64,000 nt of DNA, from positions 58,974,446-59,038,445 of the forward strand of contig OZ038500.1 in the NCBI GenBank assembly GCA_964036315.1. The letters are read 5' to 3'. The translations under genes and the position numbers were made by a program. How positions within the stretch are numbered: position 1 is the stretch's first letter; each line of letters opens with the position of its first letter. The notes beneath the pieces were generated by a model, which was given only the letters and a program-made list of their open reading frames with translations, was not told where the DNA came from and searched no databases. Shown here piece by piece: positions 41,675-51,960 of the stretch. Origin of the DNA: Acanthosepion esculentum (taxonomy: Eukaryota > Mollusca > Cephalopoda > Sepiida > Sepiidae).

Positions 41675-42430
41675 CTGGCCACTCATATTCGAGAATACCC
41701 GCCTACTAGGGCAAGTAGCCAATCCCTATTACAGACGCTTTCTCAGGCACATTTGTGTTTGTTCAAAATCCACAGAGTCCACCGGTGGTTTATACAGCAA
41801 CTATGCTGAGCAGACCTTAGTTACAGTTTCTGGGAAATAGCGTGAGCAGCAATTTGAACAAGGCCAGCATGCTCAAGCCCTCGGCCACGATGACATGTAA
41901 ATCCGTGCTAGCACAGTTCCCGACGGGCCCCAAAGATTCGTCTACTCAATTTTACTCACAAGGCTTGGGCCAAAATGTGCCGCACGCTGGGATATTCAGG
42001 TTCTTAATCAGCAACTATTTTCTTGTGTTCAAAACTATCAACATCGGCGTTGTCCGCTGTGATTAGTTTATTTACATTTTTTTAGTGTGTTTTTGTGGTC
42101 TTTCCTTAAACTGGTTAATTTCGTTGTGTTATCTAGGATAGATTGTAACTTCTAGTTATAGTTCTGTTGGTTTTGTTCCGCATAATTATTGGTTTTATCG
42201 GTGCGTCTAATAACGATATTGGGGTTGTCCGTGTGTTGATTTTGTCTGTAAGGATATTGTTGCGTTGGAGTGTGTAGTGAACGGTTGTTAAAGACTTCGG
42301 CTTTTAGGAGGTCTTTCAGATTTGGGTGCACCTGAATTGATTATTCTGTTGTGACATGTTGGATAGATTGGTGTAGTATTTTTCGGTTTTCTTTTGAAGA
42401 TGGATGACTATGGACAATTTTTATATTCTT
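39860..42430 (-). pseudogene. Penelope-like element PLE-3, split by inserted repeats
   Basis: Minus strand, N to C. N-terminal block PNIVIRRTDKTNNY, then KLQSILDNTTKLTSLRKDHK (about 42260-42080). Inserted DNA 41241-42060. RT: HVKALKTGFSLRFIISQIPT (from about 41230), RIIMVSLDVESLFTNVPVEE, NGVNMGNPLGFTF, TWYVDDFFVLIKI with the catalytic YVDD at 40750-40739, ILFFDVEIELKFNEFVTYPY, LKRIKII. Endonuclease: QFQCPLLDC and TYIGHITTSLSRCFTCRLSM, LLTHNLQEPLKKFLVDN (40095-39900), the GIY-YIG-type region with YIG present. This is the PLE order RT then GIY-YIG. RT motifs are readable, but stops (for example within ISDCV-MHS and near FTNF-MTY) and a T-run at 40060-40078 disable it. Confidence 0.85.
41248..42015. 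mobile_element. SINE B + SINE A insertion in PLE-3
   Basis: 41248-41318 is (AT)n; 41319-41450 is an inverted SINE B (GTCAGTCAGAACTTCTCCCA is the complement of its tRNA-like part). About 41450-41617 is unassigned. 41618-41672 is (AT)n(TG)n; 41673-42015 is SINE A (CTCATATTCGAGAATACCCG, CAACTATGCTGAGCAGACC, GCATGCTCAAGCCCTCGG). Each SINE has its AT tail at its left edge. Roughly 40 PLE codons between the flanks are also missing. Confidence 0.7.
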
Positions 42431-42550
42431 CCGCCGTTGAAAAACGGAAAAATGTAAGAATGCTGGAAAAGCTCGATAAAAGATTAATTAAATCTTCTTT
42501 GTCTGCCGTTTTCAATTAAAGATGCTTGAAAGAAAGGTTGCTGCCCAGAT

Positions 42551-42551
<1 letters not shown>
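42410..42551 (+). mobile_element. Family E, 3' part, with (AT)n tail
   Basis: TTAAATCTTCTTTGTCTGCC, TTTTCAATTAAAGATGC and GAAAGAAAGGTTGCTGCCC match the 3' half of the 43-kb copy. Tail (AT)n at 42552-42612. Confidence 0.55.

Positions 42552-42612
<61 letters not shown>
42552..42612. repeat. (AT)n microsatellite
   Basis: About 60 bp of AT between family E and the family C palindrome. Confidence 0.95.
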
Positions 42613-42615
<3 letters not shown>

Positions 42616-42639
42616 TGAACATTGATGTCAACACTAGGA

Positions 42640-42680
42640 AGGCGACAGACTGTTTCATGCTTAACGCAATCATCAGGCCT
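42640..42680 (-). ncRNA. Hammerhead ribozyme candidate (copy C3)
   Basis: Minus strand: CUGAUGA at 42676-42670; stem II UGC/GCA (42668-42666 with 42660-42658) closed by U-U, loop GUUAA; GAA 42656-42654; stem III ACA/UGU with loop GUC (42653-42645); cleavage base C 42644; helix I GCCU/AGGC (42643-42640 with 42680-42677). All core bases intact. Confidence 0.55.
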
Positions 42681-42715
42681 GATGATTGAGTTTAGCATGA
42701 AACAGTCTGCCGCTT
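42675..42715 (+). ncRNA. Hammerhead-like motif with a damaged core (copy C4)
   Basis: Plus strand CUGAUGA at 42679-42685, stem II with one mismatch, GAA 42699-42701, stem III ACA/UGC: the base equivalent to U16.1 is C (42710), which breaks the A15.1-U16.1 pair. Head-to-head with copy C3. Confidence 0.4.
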
Positions 42716-42814
42716 CTGAGTGTTGACTTCAATGTTCGCTTTTATATTTACATACGGTATATCTCTGATACTGAGCACTTTATCCCATAAATATAGCACA
42801 CCTTAAAACTATAT

Positions 42815-42865
42815 TTCTTCTTCTTCTTCTTCTTCTTCTTCTTCTTCTTCTTCTTCTTCTTCTTC

Positions 42866-42905
<40 letters not shown>
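42815..42905. repeat. (TTC)n then (AT)n
   Basis: About 54 bp of TTC (42816-42869) then about 35 bp of AT. The TTC run follows the family C end TTTCTTC and may have grown from it. Confidence 0.9.
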
Positions 42906-42909
<4 letters not shown>

Positions 42910-43040
42910 AAAAGCCAGCACTCAATAATATTAACTACGAACACGGCCACAATGTGCTATGTTTGGAAAATAAAACATCCCTAAGACTCTAGAAACATGC
43001 ACACAACCCATACACCCAATTAAAAAGCAAAAGTAAAATC

Positions 43041-43236
43041 ATCCTTTGTAATGCCTAAACGTATAGCCGAAAGCGCTCGGAATTACAGAACATTTGGACA
43101 GTTTCTACACACTCTGTGTACAGAAAAGAAAACACTTGTTCAATCACAAGAAAATTGAATAAAAAGCTTAATCGCAGTACCTTGTCTGTCGTCTTTAATT
43201 AAACATGTATGAATGAAGGATTGCTGCTTAAATGCA

Positions 43237-43237
<1 letters not shown>
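43041..43237 (+). mobile_element. Family E copy with (AT)n tail
   Basis: AUCC/GGAAU flanks, GCCTAAACGTATAGCCGAAA and GCGCTCGG at 43041-43083, then GAAAAGAAAACACTTG, TAATTAAACATGTATGAATG and ATTGCTGCTTAAATGCAG. AT tail at 43238-43270. The strand corresponding to CUGANGA is UUUGUAAU, further from consensus than the 8.1-kb copy. Confidence 0.55.
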
Positions 43238-43272
<35 letters not shown>

Positions 43273-43326
43273 AGAGAGAGAGAGTGAGAAAGAAAGGATA
43301 TGTCGTAAATCTTCAGTGTCTTAATG

Positions 43327-43384
<58 letters not shown>
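43238..43384. repeat. Two (AT)n tracts with a GA-rich spacer
   Basis: AT 43238-43270, GAGAGAGAGAGTGAGAAAGA spacer, AT 43330-43384. Confidence 0.9.
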
Positions 43385-43386
<2 letters not shown>

Positions 43387-43850
43387 TCGTACACTATATT
43401 CTTGCATCAAACGAAACTGAAATTCTCACAATTAATTATTTACGTCTTTTACATATTTATTCGAGTACGCAACATTACAAAAAATACGTTTAGCAATAGC
43501 GACAACATTCAGCTAACTTGTCGACATGTTGCCTTCTTTCGTGTGTTCGACAACTACAATTCATACATACGTTGAAAACAATGTAGAGCTGTCATATACT
43601 TCAGCACACATGTAGAGGTATTTCTGTTTAATCTATACTAACGCAATTCATTCAGTTGTACGGAAAAAAAAGATACCCAAAACGTTTTTTGTGAAGCTAA
43701 GAATATTTGTAATTCCTTTATTTCAATTAGAGAAAATAATACTCAAATAAATAAAGATTATGGAAATTTCTAGATCCGTGTTTGAAGATTAATATAATTC
43801 TTCGTTTATACACGCATATTCCGCGACATATCTATATATCTCTCTCAATC
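43385..43850. other. Unassigned AT-rich DNA
   Basis: Open frame 43324-43575 is partly (AT)n and not supported. Confidence 0.4.
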
Positions 43851-43854
43851 CGTG

Positions 43855-44041
43855 AATCTATCTATCTATCTAACTATCTATCTATCTATCTGATTCTCGT
43901 CATATCTATCACTATCACTTCGTATCTATTTCAGTCTGTTGTCCATATCTCTCTCTAATTCTTTATCTATATATTTATCTATTTGATTTTAGTCATATCT
44001 ATCCCGATCATTTCATATCTATTTCTGTCTGTTGTTCATAT

Positions 44042-44087
<46 letters not shown>

Positions 44088-44140
44088 GATTCTGGTCATA
44101 TATATCCCGATCAATTCACATCTATTCTGTCTATTGTTCA

Positions 44141-44192
<52 letters not shown>

Positions 44193-44267
44193 ATTCTGGC
44201 CATATCTTTTCCGATCAGTTCGCATCTAATTCAATTTGTTTTTCATATCTATCTATCTGATTCTGTT

Positions 44268-44326
<59 letters not shown>

Positions 44327-44335
44327 CAGTGTATT
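43855..44335. repeat. (TATC)n/(CT)n microsatellite cluster
   Basis: TATC runs at about 43857-43892, 44042-44088 and 44265-44323, and a CT run at 44143-44190. The spacers between them (CATATCTATCCCGATCA-like) are themselves repeated at about 43905, 43995, 44097 and 44203, so a higher-order unit of roughly 100 bp is present. Confidence 0.85.
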
Positions 44336-44880
44336 CATATCTAGCTCTACACCTCTAGTGATCTATTTCTGTCTATTCCTGTCTATATTGACCTCTTTCA
44401 ACCTATTCACTATATCTTAATTCATTCACTCTATCTTAATTGTCTAAGTCGGGAACCATTACTTCAACGGAAATAGATTCGTCCTCAGTTCCCCAACCCG
44501 GCCCTTTTAGGTACCAAAGTCAGTTCCGCTCTGGGCGCATTTCGCTCAGGTGGAACAGATTTTCTGCGCCCCATGTGGCCTCGATCCACTCGAGCGTGGA
44601 CAACGTCTGATCAAATCCATCTCGCTTTTCGATAGGCGCAGAGTCATTCAAACACGAATACCAGGAGACAACCAGCCATTCATTTTGAAGTAGCTCCGAA
44701 GCCAGAACATTGAATTTGAAGGCGAGAAAGTTGAAAAGATTTTCTGATACGCAGTATTTAGTGTGGCGTTAGCATTTAGTCACATTTAATATTAATAGCT
44801 TAAATTATACTTAATGTCATATCATTTCAGGATGAAACCTATTATGGCTCTCTAAAGATTATTTTCCTTATTATGCGTGA
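44336..44880. other. Unassigned, locally GC-richer DNA
   Basis: About 44500-44640 is less AT-rich (GGCGCATTTCGCTCAGGTGG and neighbours). No coding signature found. Confidence 0.35.
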
Positions 44881-44888
44881 ACAGTCAT

Positions 44889-45070
44889 ATCGTTTTAGGA
44901 AAGATAGTGAAGGGTTTTACAGTTGTCCTCTCCACACATTCGTTTTCTGTAACATCTGTGAATTGTTATGCGTTCTTAGAAATGATAGTGAAAGATTCGA
45001 CCAGTGTCTTGAACAAAGATTCCTTTTCTGTATTATCTGTGAATTGCAATATAATCTTGGAAAACATTAA
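44889..45070 (+). repeat. ~80-bp tandem repeat, about 2.2 units
   Basis: CGTTTTAGGAAAGATAGTGA at 44891 and CGTTCTTAGAAATGATAGTG at 44971, each followed by TTTTCTGTAACATCTGTGAA or TTTTCTGTATTATCTGTGAA. Confidence 0.75.
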
Positions 45071-45093
45071 AGTTTTTTTTGCTGTTATACCCG

Positions 45094-45094
<1 letters not shown>

Positions 45095-45136
<42 letters not shown>
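45095..45136. repeat. (AT)n microsatellite
   Basis: About 40 bp of AT. Confidence 0.9.
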
Positions 45137-45137
<1 letters not shown>

Positions 45138-45439
45138 ACCACTATTTCCTTTTGTAAGGAAAGCACACTTTCCCATTCAGATATATTTCTCGAAAAGAAA
45201 GCCCACCTCTGATCAGATTCGCATTCGAATGGTAAACAAAGCAACTTCTAAAGAAATAATGGATTAATATTTTATCCTACATTTTAATTATTTCAAACGT
45301 TATTATAGTGGTTACTCGTCATTGAAAGAGAGAGTACATCTTTGTTAAGATGACTCCAATACGCAGATCGATAGATATAATACGCACTGTTTAAAATGAA
45401 AATGACGCGTCTATTTAAAATACGAGTATCTGCTAATAA

Positions 45440-45560
45440 TTTTGAAGTAATATATATTTGTGTGTGTGTGTGTGTGTGTCTGAAAAAATATAGTTTTAAA
45501 GTATGCTATATTTAAGAGATTTAGTGCTTATTATCAGAGATAGAGCGTATGTAAATAGAA
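45440..45560 (-). mobile_element. Family C fragment with (TG)n
   Basis: (TG)n at 45460-45480, then GAAAAAATATAGTTTTAAAG, ATTATCAGAGATAGAGCG matching the distal part of family C. No hammerhead part. Confidence 0.5.
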
Positions 45561-45897
45561 AATCCTTTTACCTCATATGGGAAAGAGGCTATTTCTGCAG
45601 ACAACGAAAGTAGTGGTCGTCTATGTTTTCAACCCGGTGTGGACTGAAGTTCACGTCTGTAAGTTTAGAGGAAGGGGTATGTAGCAGTTAACTATGAGGA
45701 ATTGAAAATGGCAGCAGAAGTTGACCATTTTCATCGTCTGCCGAAATACCCTATTCTCCATATGAAGCAAAAGGTTTTGTTTGATTATTAATTGTACTGA
45801 TCTCTATAAATAACATACATCAAGTTCTTTTTGTGGATAAGTTCTAATATTTTCGTATTACTAGGATCCACTTGAATTAAATACCACCGGATTTTAC

Positions 45898-45900
<3 letters not shown>
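45561..45900. other. Unassigned DNA
   Basis: No repeat or gene recognised. Confidence 0.35.
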
Positions 45901-45972
<72 letters not shown>

Positions 45973-46163
45973 ATATATGTGTGTGTATATATATATAAAT
46001 ATATATATATGTGTGTGTGTGTGCCTGTGCGTTTACGTGTACGTGTGTGTATGTGTGTGACCAGACTAGACAGAAACATAAGAACAAACTATGTATTTTA
46101 AACTCACTGACTTTCTATTCATTCATGCATTTGCGTCTAACATATCAATACATGTAAATTTAC

Positions 46164-46235
<72 letters not shown>

Positions 46236-46255
46236 ATGTATGTATGTATGTATAT
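45901..46255. repeat. Two compound (AT)n/(GT)n/(GTAT)n tracts
   Basis: 45901-46020 and 46167-46255, each running AT to TG to GTAT, separated by about 145 bp of non-repetitive sequence. Confidence 0.9.
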
Positions 46256-46860
46256 GGGGTGTATATGCATATGTGCTTTACTTTTTCTTTTTCCATATGT
46301 ATACCCATAAATATATTTGGTGTCGGTCAGAGTGAAAATCGAATCGAAGGGAGTGAATAAGGCAGTGTAGCGAAAAAGATATGTCTTGTGAAAAAAAGGA
46401 ACGGATAAATCTTTTAAAATAGATTTTGGACTTTCTGCCTGAACGGTTACAGGTTATTGGTGAACTTGGAAGCAAACTTTGATTCTACAGAATTAAAAAA
46501 AAAAGAACGGAGAAAGCAACTGCGCTCTAAGTCTGCAGGCCATACTTATTACTAATGACCACACGGTCAGGAATCTTCTTTATTGTATTAAAAAGGGGCG
46601 CTGAACAAAAAATAAAGAAATAAAAAAATAACACTCCCGCAAATCAAATCTGAACTACATAAATGAAGAGAGAATTCCATTATTATATTTAATTCATTCG
46701 GCAATATTTTTTCATAGGGTATTGGCAAAAAATGTCTGGATGACTGGAGGGGGGACAAAACTCAAAGAGAATTCAGATAAGGTTTTTTCGAAAAACATTA
46801 ATGAACACGGAGTGTGCGAGAGAGAGAGAGAGTTGAAGAAACTTATGGATATGAACAAAT
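46256..46860. other. Unassigned DNA
   Basis: No gene or family recognised. Confidence 0.35.
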
Positions 46861-46861
46861 T

Positions 46862-47055
46862 GACATAGATGGATAGATAGATAATGATGGAACTGTAATA
46901 GAGAAGAATAGACTGGGATGGATAGATAAATAGATAAATAAGAACATACTAATATAGAATATGAATGTATTGAGATAGGTCGATCGATAGATAGATAGAT
47001 AGATACATACATACATACATGTATAATGTACATACTAAAATAGATAGATGGATAC
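46862..47055. repeat. (GATA)n-rich tract
   Basis: Interrupted GATA and GATG runs (46868-46884, 46918-46942, 46985-47004, 47040-47054) and CATA (47005-47020). Confidence 0.8.
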
Positions 47056-47386
47056 ATGCATCGATGTGCTTTTAAACTACAAACTTCCTATGATTTCCCT
47101 CAAACGTCCATATCTGCTCGAAGCGCATCTTAAACAAATGACGTCACACACTACGAAATGGACTAAGTCCGACAACTATTTTAATATATTTTATTGTTAT
47201 ATGTTATTTGTATATGCACAAATATTTGATTACGCTGTTTATAATTGTTTTTTAAACAACATCTAAAATATTATTATCGTTAGATTTACGTTAGAAATAT
47301 TCAAACACAGTTGCATTCCACATCACGTGACGTCCGCGTCTCGCGACGGGCGCTACTTGTAAACAAACCTCTGAATACAGCTATTT
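47056..47386. other. Unassigned DNA
   Basis: A short open frame 47048-47266 has no family signature. Confidence 0.35.
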
Positions 47387-47425
47387 CTGATGAAAGATCG
47401 GGGCAGATCTGAAATATCAAATATA
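47387..47425 (+). ncRNA. Weak hammerhead-like motif
   Basis: CUGAUGA at 47387-47393, one extra A, a 5-bp stem AGAUC/GAUCU (47395-47399 with 47406-47410), GAAA, and AUAU/AUAU as stem III (47414-47424), followed by (AT)n. No convincing helix I, so low confidence. Its position at an (AT)n edge matches families C and E. Confidence 0.25.
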
Positions 47426-47523
47426 TATATATAAAAATATATAAATAAATACTTTGACAAAAACAAAAACAAAAAAAGATTCAATTTTTATTTTTAGTTT
47501 TCAACTTTTCAGTTGTTTTCTCC

Positions 47524-47524
<1 letters not shown>

Positions 47525-47588
<64 letters not shown>

Positions 47589-47614
47589 ACGAGGACATAA
47601 ATATAAATTGTCAC

Positions 47615-47649
<35 letters not shown>

Positions 47650-47675
47650 GAGAGAGAGGGGGAGAGGGAGAGAGA
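47525..47675. repeat. (AT)n, (AT)n and (GA)n tracts
   Basis: AT at 47525-47584 and 47615-47650, GA-rich 47650-47678. Confidence 0.9.
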
Positions 47676-47799
47676 GAAATAGTTAAGCATACCAACTTGA
47701 AACACACGTTCTCGTCCTATCACCGACGTAAATCAACGTCGAACCTGGTCAGCGCCGAGCTGGGACTCACGGGTTCTGTAAGCCTGGGTGAACGGCTGG

Positions 47800-47920
47800 T
47801 GTAATGAATAACGGCTCGGAATAAGATTTCGAATTCCAGTCTGGTCTATTATATAGACTTACGTTTGGGCGATCATGAGTCAAAAAGATACCTGATCGCC
47901 CAAGCGTGTAACATCCGTGT
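47800..47920 (+). mobile_element. tRNA-derived SINE head
   Basis: Box-A-like TGGTGTAATGAATAACGG at 47798 and box-B-like ATTTCGAATTCCAGTC at 47827, then GATCATGAGT/GATCGCCCAAGCG spacer repeats (GCGATCATG... and TGATCGCCC..., about 47868-47902). Confidence 0.5.
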
Positions 47921-48103
47921 CTACGAACACGCATTTTGACAGCGCGATAGGGTAATGTCCCATTTCTTCTTGGGAATCTGGGGAAGATCCACGTCCAACA
48001 AATGAACTTCACAGGCCGAGAAAGGAGGAAAATAGCTAACGTCTCTGGTTTTAATCCGTATTTCGAGTTTTATAGCAGTTTTTTTCCACTTTCAGCAGAT
48101 GTT

Positions 48104-48128
48104 GATATATATATATATATATATATAT
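48104..48128. repeat. (AT)n microsatellite
   Basis: About 25 bp of AT, just left of the 403-bp duplication. Confidence 0.9.
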
Positions 48129-48153
48129 GTTTAAATATATTTTCTATTCATAC

Positions 48154-48954
48154 CGTTAGTTTTATAGATACAATTATTTAAGTAAATGCTCTGTTTATAA
48201 TAAACAGTATTAATTAAATTTACCCGCCTGAATGTCCGAGAAATTTCGTAGAAAATATGTGTCCGCTGACAGGAATCGAACTTGTATCCTATACGGATCT
48301 ATCATTTGACCTGACGTGCTATTCAATTCAGTTACAGAGGAAACATTTGGTTGGAAAAGTCAAATTACTGTTTTTAAACAAACCAATTTCCCACAATCTT
48401 TCTCAAACGATCATATCATATGTTAAAATAATTGCCGGGCTAAGTACATATCATAATATATGTTATTTCTTTACGTTAAGATAGACTTCGAGCAGATTTA
48501 ATCATTCGCTTTACATGAGATTAAATACAGTGTTTATTGGCTTGCAAACATTCATACGTTAGTTTTATAGATACAATTATTTAAGTAAATGCTCTGTTTA
48601 TAATAGACAGTATTAATTAAATTTACCCGCCTGAATGTCCGAGAAATTTCGTAGAAAATATGTGTCCGCTGACAGGAATCGAACTTGTATCCTATACGGA
48701 TCTATCATTTGACCTGACGTGCTATTCAATTTAGTTACAGAGGAAACATTTGGTTGGCAAAGTCAAATTACTGTTTTTAAACAAACCAATTTCCCACAAT
48801 CTTTCTCAAAACGATCATATCATATGTTAAAATAATTGCCGGGCTAAGTCCATATCATAATATATGTTATTTGTTTACGTTAAGATAGACTTCGAGCAGA
48901 TTTAATCATTCGCTTTACATGAGATTAAATACAGTGTTTATTGGCTTGCAAACA
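48154..48954 (-). repeat. Near-identical 403-bp tandem duplication carrying a tRNA-like SINE
   Basis: Units start CGTTAGTTTTATAGATAC at 48154 and 48557 (period 403, one single-base indel later). Only a handful of substitutions separate them. Each contains, on the minus strand, a tRNA-like core: box-A-like TAACTGAATTGAATAGCACG or TAACTAAATTGAATAGCACG, and box-B-like AGTTCGATTCCTGTCAGCG. The minus-strand T-arm-like stem (ACAAG/CCTGT) pairs at four of five positions. Confidence 0.9.
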
Positions 48955-49081
48955 AGCTTAACGGTAAACATTAAGAAACATTAATATCTATTGAGTTATA
49001 GATTAAGTAGATTAAGAGTTAAATTTAATATTAATTGTAATTAAATGCATGTTTATAAATATTGAAACTGACGGCTACTAC

Positions 49082-49920
49082 TTTTCAAACACACCCAATC
49101 ACGTTGACCAATGCATTAGACAACATTACGAAGCATTTCATCTGGAACTGTGAGACACTGTCTTACAATTTCCTCCTTCAGCTCATTGATCATCGCTGGT
49201 TTTATGCGGTAAGACTTATCTTTGAGGTAATCCCATAAAAAGAAGTCCATTGAAATGAGGTCTGGAGAACGCGAAAGAAATTCAACACTAACCCTACGCC
49301 CAAACCATCTGTGCGGATGAGTTGTCTCGATACGGTCGTGGAGTGGTGCTCAATCTTGCTGAAAGTAAATCTCTTCGTTACCAAACATACCTTCTCTTCG
49401 GTCTGTGGACCGACGAATTCCTGCAGCACTTTTAAGTGAACATCGACAGTGACAGTTTGTTTTTTAAAAAAGGAATGGTTCTACGATGCCCAATGCTGAT
49501 ATCCCATACCAAACTGTCCCTTAGTAAAATGCAGATTTTCAGGAGCCCAACCGATATCATTATGTCGATTAACTGAGCCATTTGATTTGATTTAATGGTG
49601 GCTTCATCGTTCCAGACAATTTTGGATGGAAATGCTGCATCTTCTATGAATTTGCCCAGATACCGTTCATAAAATTCAACTCTCCGCCAAGGGATATCTT
49701 CAACAAGAACGTAGATTAATGTTGGAATGTAACATATCCAAAACGCGATGGGCACACGATTTTGTTGGACAGATTTCTTTGGCGATCGGAGGAGAATTTT
49801 CAGCAATTTGTTCTTTTGCGGGGCTGGTAGATGATAATCATTTTCTTGATTGTTGCTTATGAGGGTCAAGAACAGCTCCATCTGCTTGTAACTTATCTCT
49901 GATGCGAGCAATGGTGCGTC
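49082..49920 (-). pseudogene. IS630/mariner-superfamily transposase pseudogene
   Basis: Minus strand: AFPSKIVWNDEATIKSN (about 49640-49590; NDE holds the first catalytic acid), VNRHNDIGWAPENLHF-like sequence across a frameshift, RTIPFLKKQTVTVDVHLKVL, QEFVGPQTEEK, then FLSRSPDLISMDFFLWDYLK (about 49285-49230) and IKPAMINELKEEIVRQCLTV, PDEMLRNVV at the C-terminus. The 'RSPDL..MDFFLW.YLK' block marks the third catalytic acid. At least two frameshifts. The N-terminal DNA-binding region is not clear. The family matches the plus-strand pseudogene at 50.1-51.1 kb only loosely, so this is a different subfamily. Confidence 0.75.
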
Positions 49921-50099
49921 ACATTTGTAGATCTCTGTGAAACTGTCTTCTAAATTGTCTTTGCACTTCTTTTCTGTTTTCGTGTTTATAGTAACATTTT
50001 AGGACAAATTTTCTTTCTACAAAACATAGCCGTACTCTTGATATTATTAAAGTATATTGGATCTGGAAAAAAATAAAAGAATTCAAGATTTTTACATAC

Positions 50100-51090
50100 G
50101 GCCGCGCGAATGGTAATGGACTCAAAGAGGCAAGAGATTGCGTTTACAGACGGAAAGCAGCGGATCCCATCCAACATTTTCTGCTGCCAATCGTCGCGTT
50201 GCTGAGGCAGGATCCGTGGCAACAAAAACTATGGATCGAAGAAAACCGAGATCAGACCAGCACGTGCGCCTGACCACGAAGAACAGGCTGTCGGAACGAT
50301 CCAGATAGCAGCACACGTCAAGTGGCCTTAGCATGTCGTACATCTCACAGTACCGGATGGAGAGTACTTCAAGAGCAGCTCCCGTATTTGTATCTTTTGA
50401 AAGGTATTCAAGGGTATTCTGCTCTCTGAACCATCACTACGGGAGAGCTTTTGCCGATGCTATATTGCACAAATCGCCGATCGCGTATTTGTCTCTTCAG
50501 TCTTGTTGAGACAACATTTGGAAGAGATTGAATAACAAATTTATGCAACCAATATTTGTGGGCGCATCGGAATCCCATGGTACAATACATGCTAGACACC
50601 AGCATCATTTTACAATTAATGTGTGGGCTGGAATAATAGGTGACTGTCTGGTAGGTCCATATGTTCTCCCAGCACGTGTTATAAAATCTGTCTACAGGGA
50701 TTTTATTTCGAAGACACTTCCAGACCGGCTAGAGGATGTACCCATGCTAATACGAAGACGCGTGGGGCTCGAGCAAATTTCAGTCACATTGTTCACGATG
50801 CTCTGGCTGACATCTACCATGAAAGTTGGATATGTAGGGAAGGACCGCTTCCACGGCCTGCACGTTTCTCCGACCTCGATCCTTTGGATTTTTATATGTG
50901 GAGCCACCTAAAACAATTGCTTTATGTAGTAGACATTAATAATGCAGACACGCTTCACGAATGTTTCATGTGGGCCTGCGAAACTATTCAACCTCGTGTT
51001 GGAGTACTTGAAAGAGACGGCCAGTCATGGATCCGACGGGTACATGTGTGTGTAGAAGGAAGCGGAGGGCATTTTGAACATTTGTTATGA
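50100..51090 (+). pseudogene. DUF4817-type IS630/mariner transposase pseudogene
   Basis: Plus strand across several frames: GNGLKEARDCVYRRKAADPI (about 50115), RRTGCRNDPDSSTRQVALAC, STGWRVLQEQLPYLYLLKGI (about 50350), then SHGTIHARHQHHFTINVWAG and IIGDCLVGPYVLPARVIKSV (50572-50700), RDFISKTLPDRLEDVPMLIR, a frameshifted FSHIVHDALADIYHESWI, then SDLDPLDFYMWSHLKQLLYV (50868-50930) and ETIQPRVGVLERDGQSWIRR, VHVCVEGSGGHFEHLL to the stop at 51088. The order NG..EA, TVWR-type helix, 'HF.INVWAGI.GD.L.GP', 'HDGAPAHF' equivalent, 'DL.PLDFY.W.HLK' and 'GGHFEHLL' is that of a full-length transposase. At least four frameshifts or stops. Confidence 0.85.
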
Positions 51091-51358
51091 GTTACTGTAT
51101 TGAGATACAGCCCTGTCCTTTCGGACATATCTTTAGATGGACATTTTACCTTCTTTTTGTGTCATTTTTATACAATCTCTATATATGAATTCAAACGTTA
51201 TATTTAGTGGGTAGTCGTATTAGAGTAGCCACTCTAAATTAATATTTATGTTTATTTAATATTTATTTATTTATAAATATTTTAATGTTTATTTATTTAT
51301 TTATTTTCGTCTACCGACCTGAATGGTTCTGAAAACTTATTAAATAAAAATATGATAA

Positions 51359-51366
<8 letters not shown>
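51091..51366. other. AT-rich DNA with (ATTT)n
   Basis: TTTATTTATTTATT-type runs about 51245-51305. TTATTTTCGTCTACCGACC recurs in diverged form at 56085-56105. Confidence 0.45.

Positions 51367-51418
<52 letters not shown>
51367..51418. repeat. (AT)n microsatellite
   Basis: About 52 bp of AT. Confidence 0.95.
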
Positions 51419-51419
<1 letters not shown>

Positions 51420-51422
<3 letters not shown>

Positions 51423-51960
51423 CCATGATCATTTTCCAGCTTATTCAAGATGATCTTCACCCTCTCTAACCTTCTAGCTTTCTGTCCATGAGTAACAAGG
51501 TGCCACAAATGTTTCACGTACGATTTCATTTTCAAGCCTTTTTCACTGCACTTTGTTTTGTCATAGGGGAAACTCCTCTCTCGTGCCAAACGTCTTATTG
51601 ATTGAGTTGGATCTTTTCTAATTGATCACTTTAGCACTAGGTTGGAATGATGATCTCTCTTGCTGTTATAACATCCTGATCCAGTTTTCCTCTCTACTGT
51701 TCCCTCTATTGTAAACTTATTCACGTTTTTCTTGATGGTTCTTGAAGATGGCCTTTGAAGATGGAAGCCAGAGTATGAATGTTGGTAACATTACTGAAGG
51801 TGTGAATGATTTTCCTCTCACCATTGCTCAGTTGAGAAGATAGAAGATCTGACACAAAACGATTTTAACTTGTTTTCTTTTCTAGCTGAATAACTCAAGG
51901 GATTCTTCAGTGATTCTTACGACAAATGATATCAAGAAAGCTTGACGTCCTAACAGGAAA
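51420..51960 (-). pseudogene. Tc1-type transposase N-terminal fragment
   Basis: Minus strand: a helix-turn-helix-like region (SNVTNIHTLASIFKGHL-like, 51800-51730; the same region as 31305-31612), then about 51589-51430 KGLKMKSYVKHLWHLVTHGQ, KARRLERVKIILNKLEND. The 'GLKSYVR...HLLTERQK..R.ERCK.ILN.L' block is typical just upstream of the first catalytic Asp in Tc1/IS630 transposases. The catalytic domain is lost at the (AT)n at 51367. Confidence 0.6.

Larger units (their letters stand above)
42613..42815. mobile_element. Family C palindrome (two head-to-head copies)
   Basis: 42613-42678 (minus-strand sense, partial) and 42678-42815 (plus-strand sense, full length to CTTAAAACTATATTTCTTC) meet at GGCCTGATGATTG. 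The arms are about 66 bp each. Each arm has a hammerhead motif at the centre of the palindrome. Followed by (TTC)n. Confidence 0.75.
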
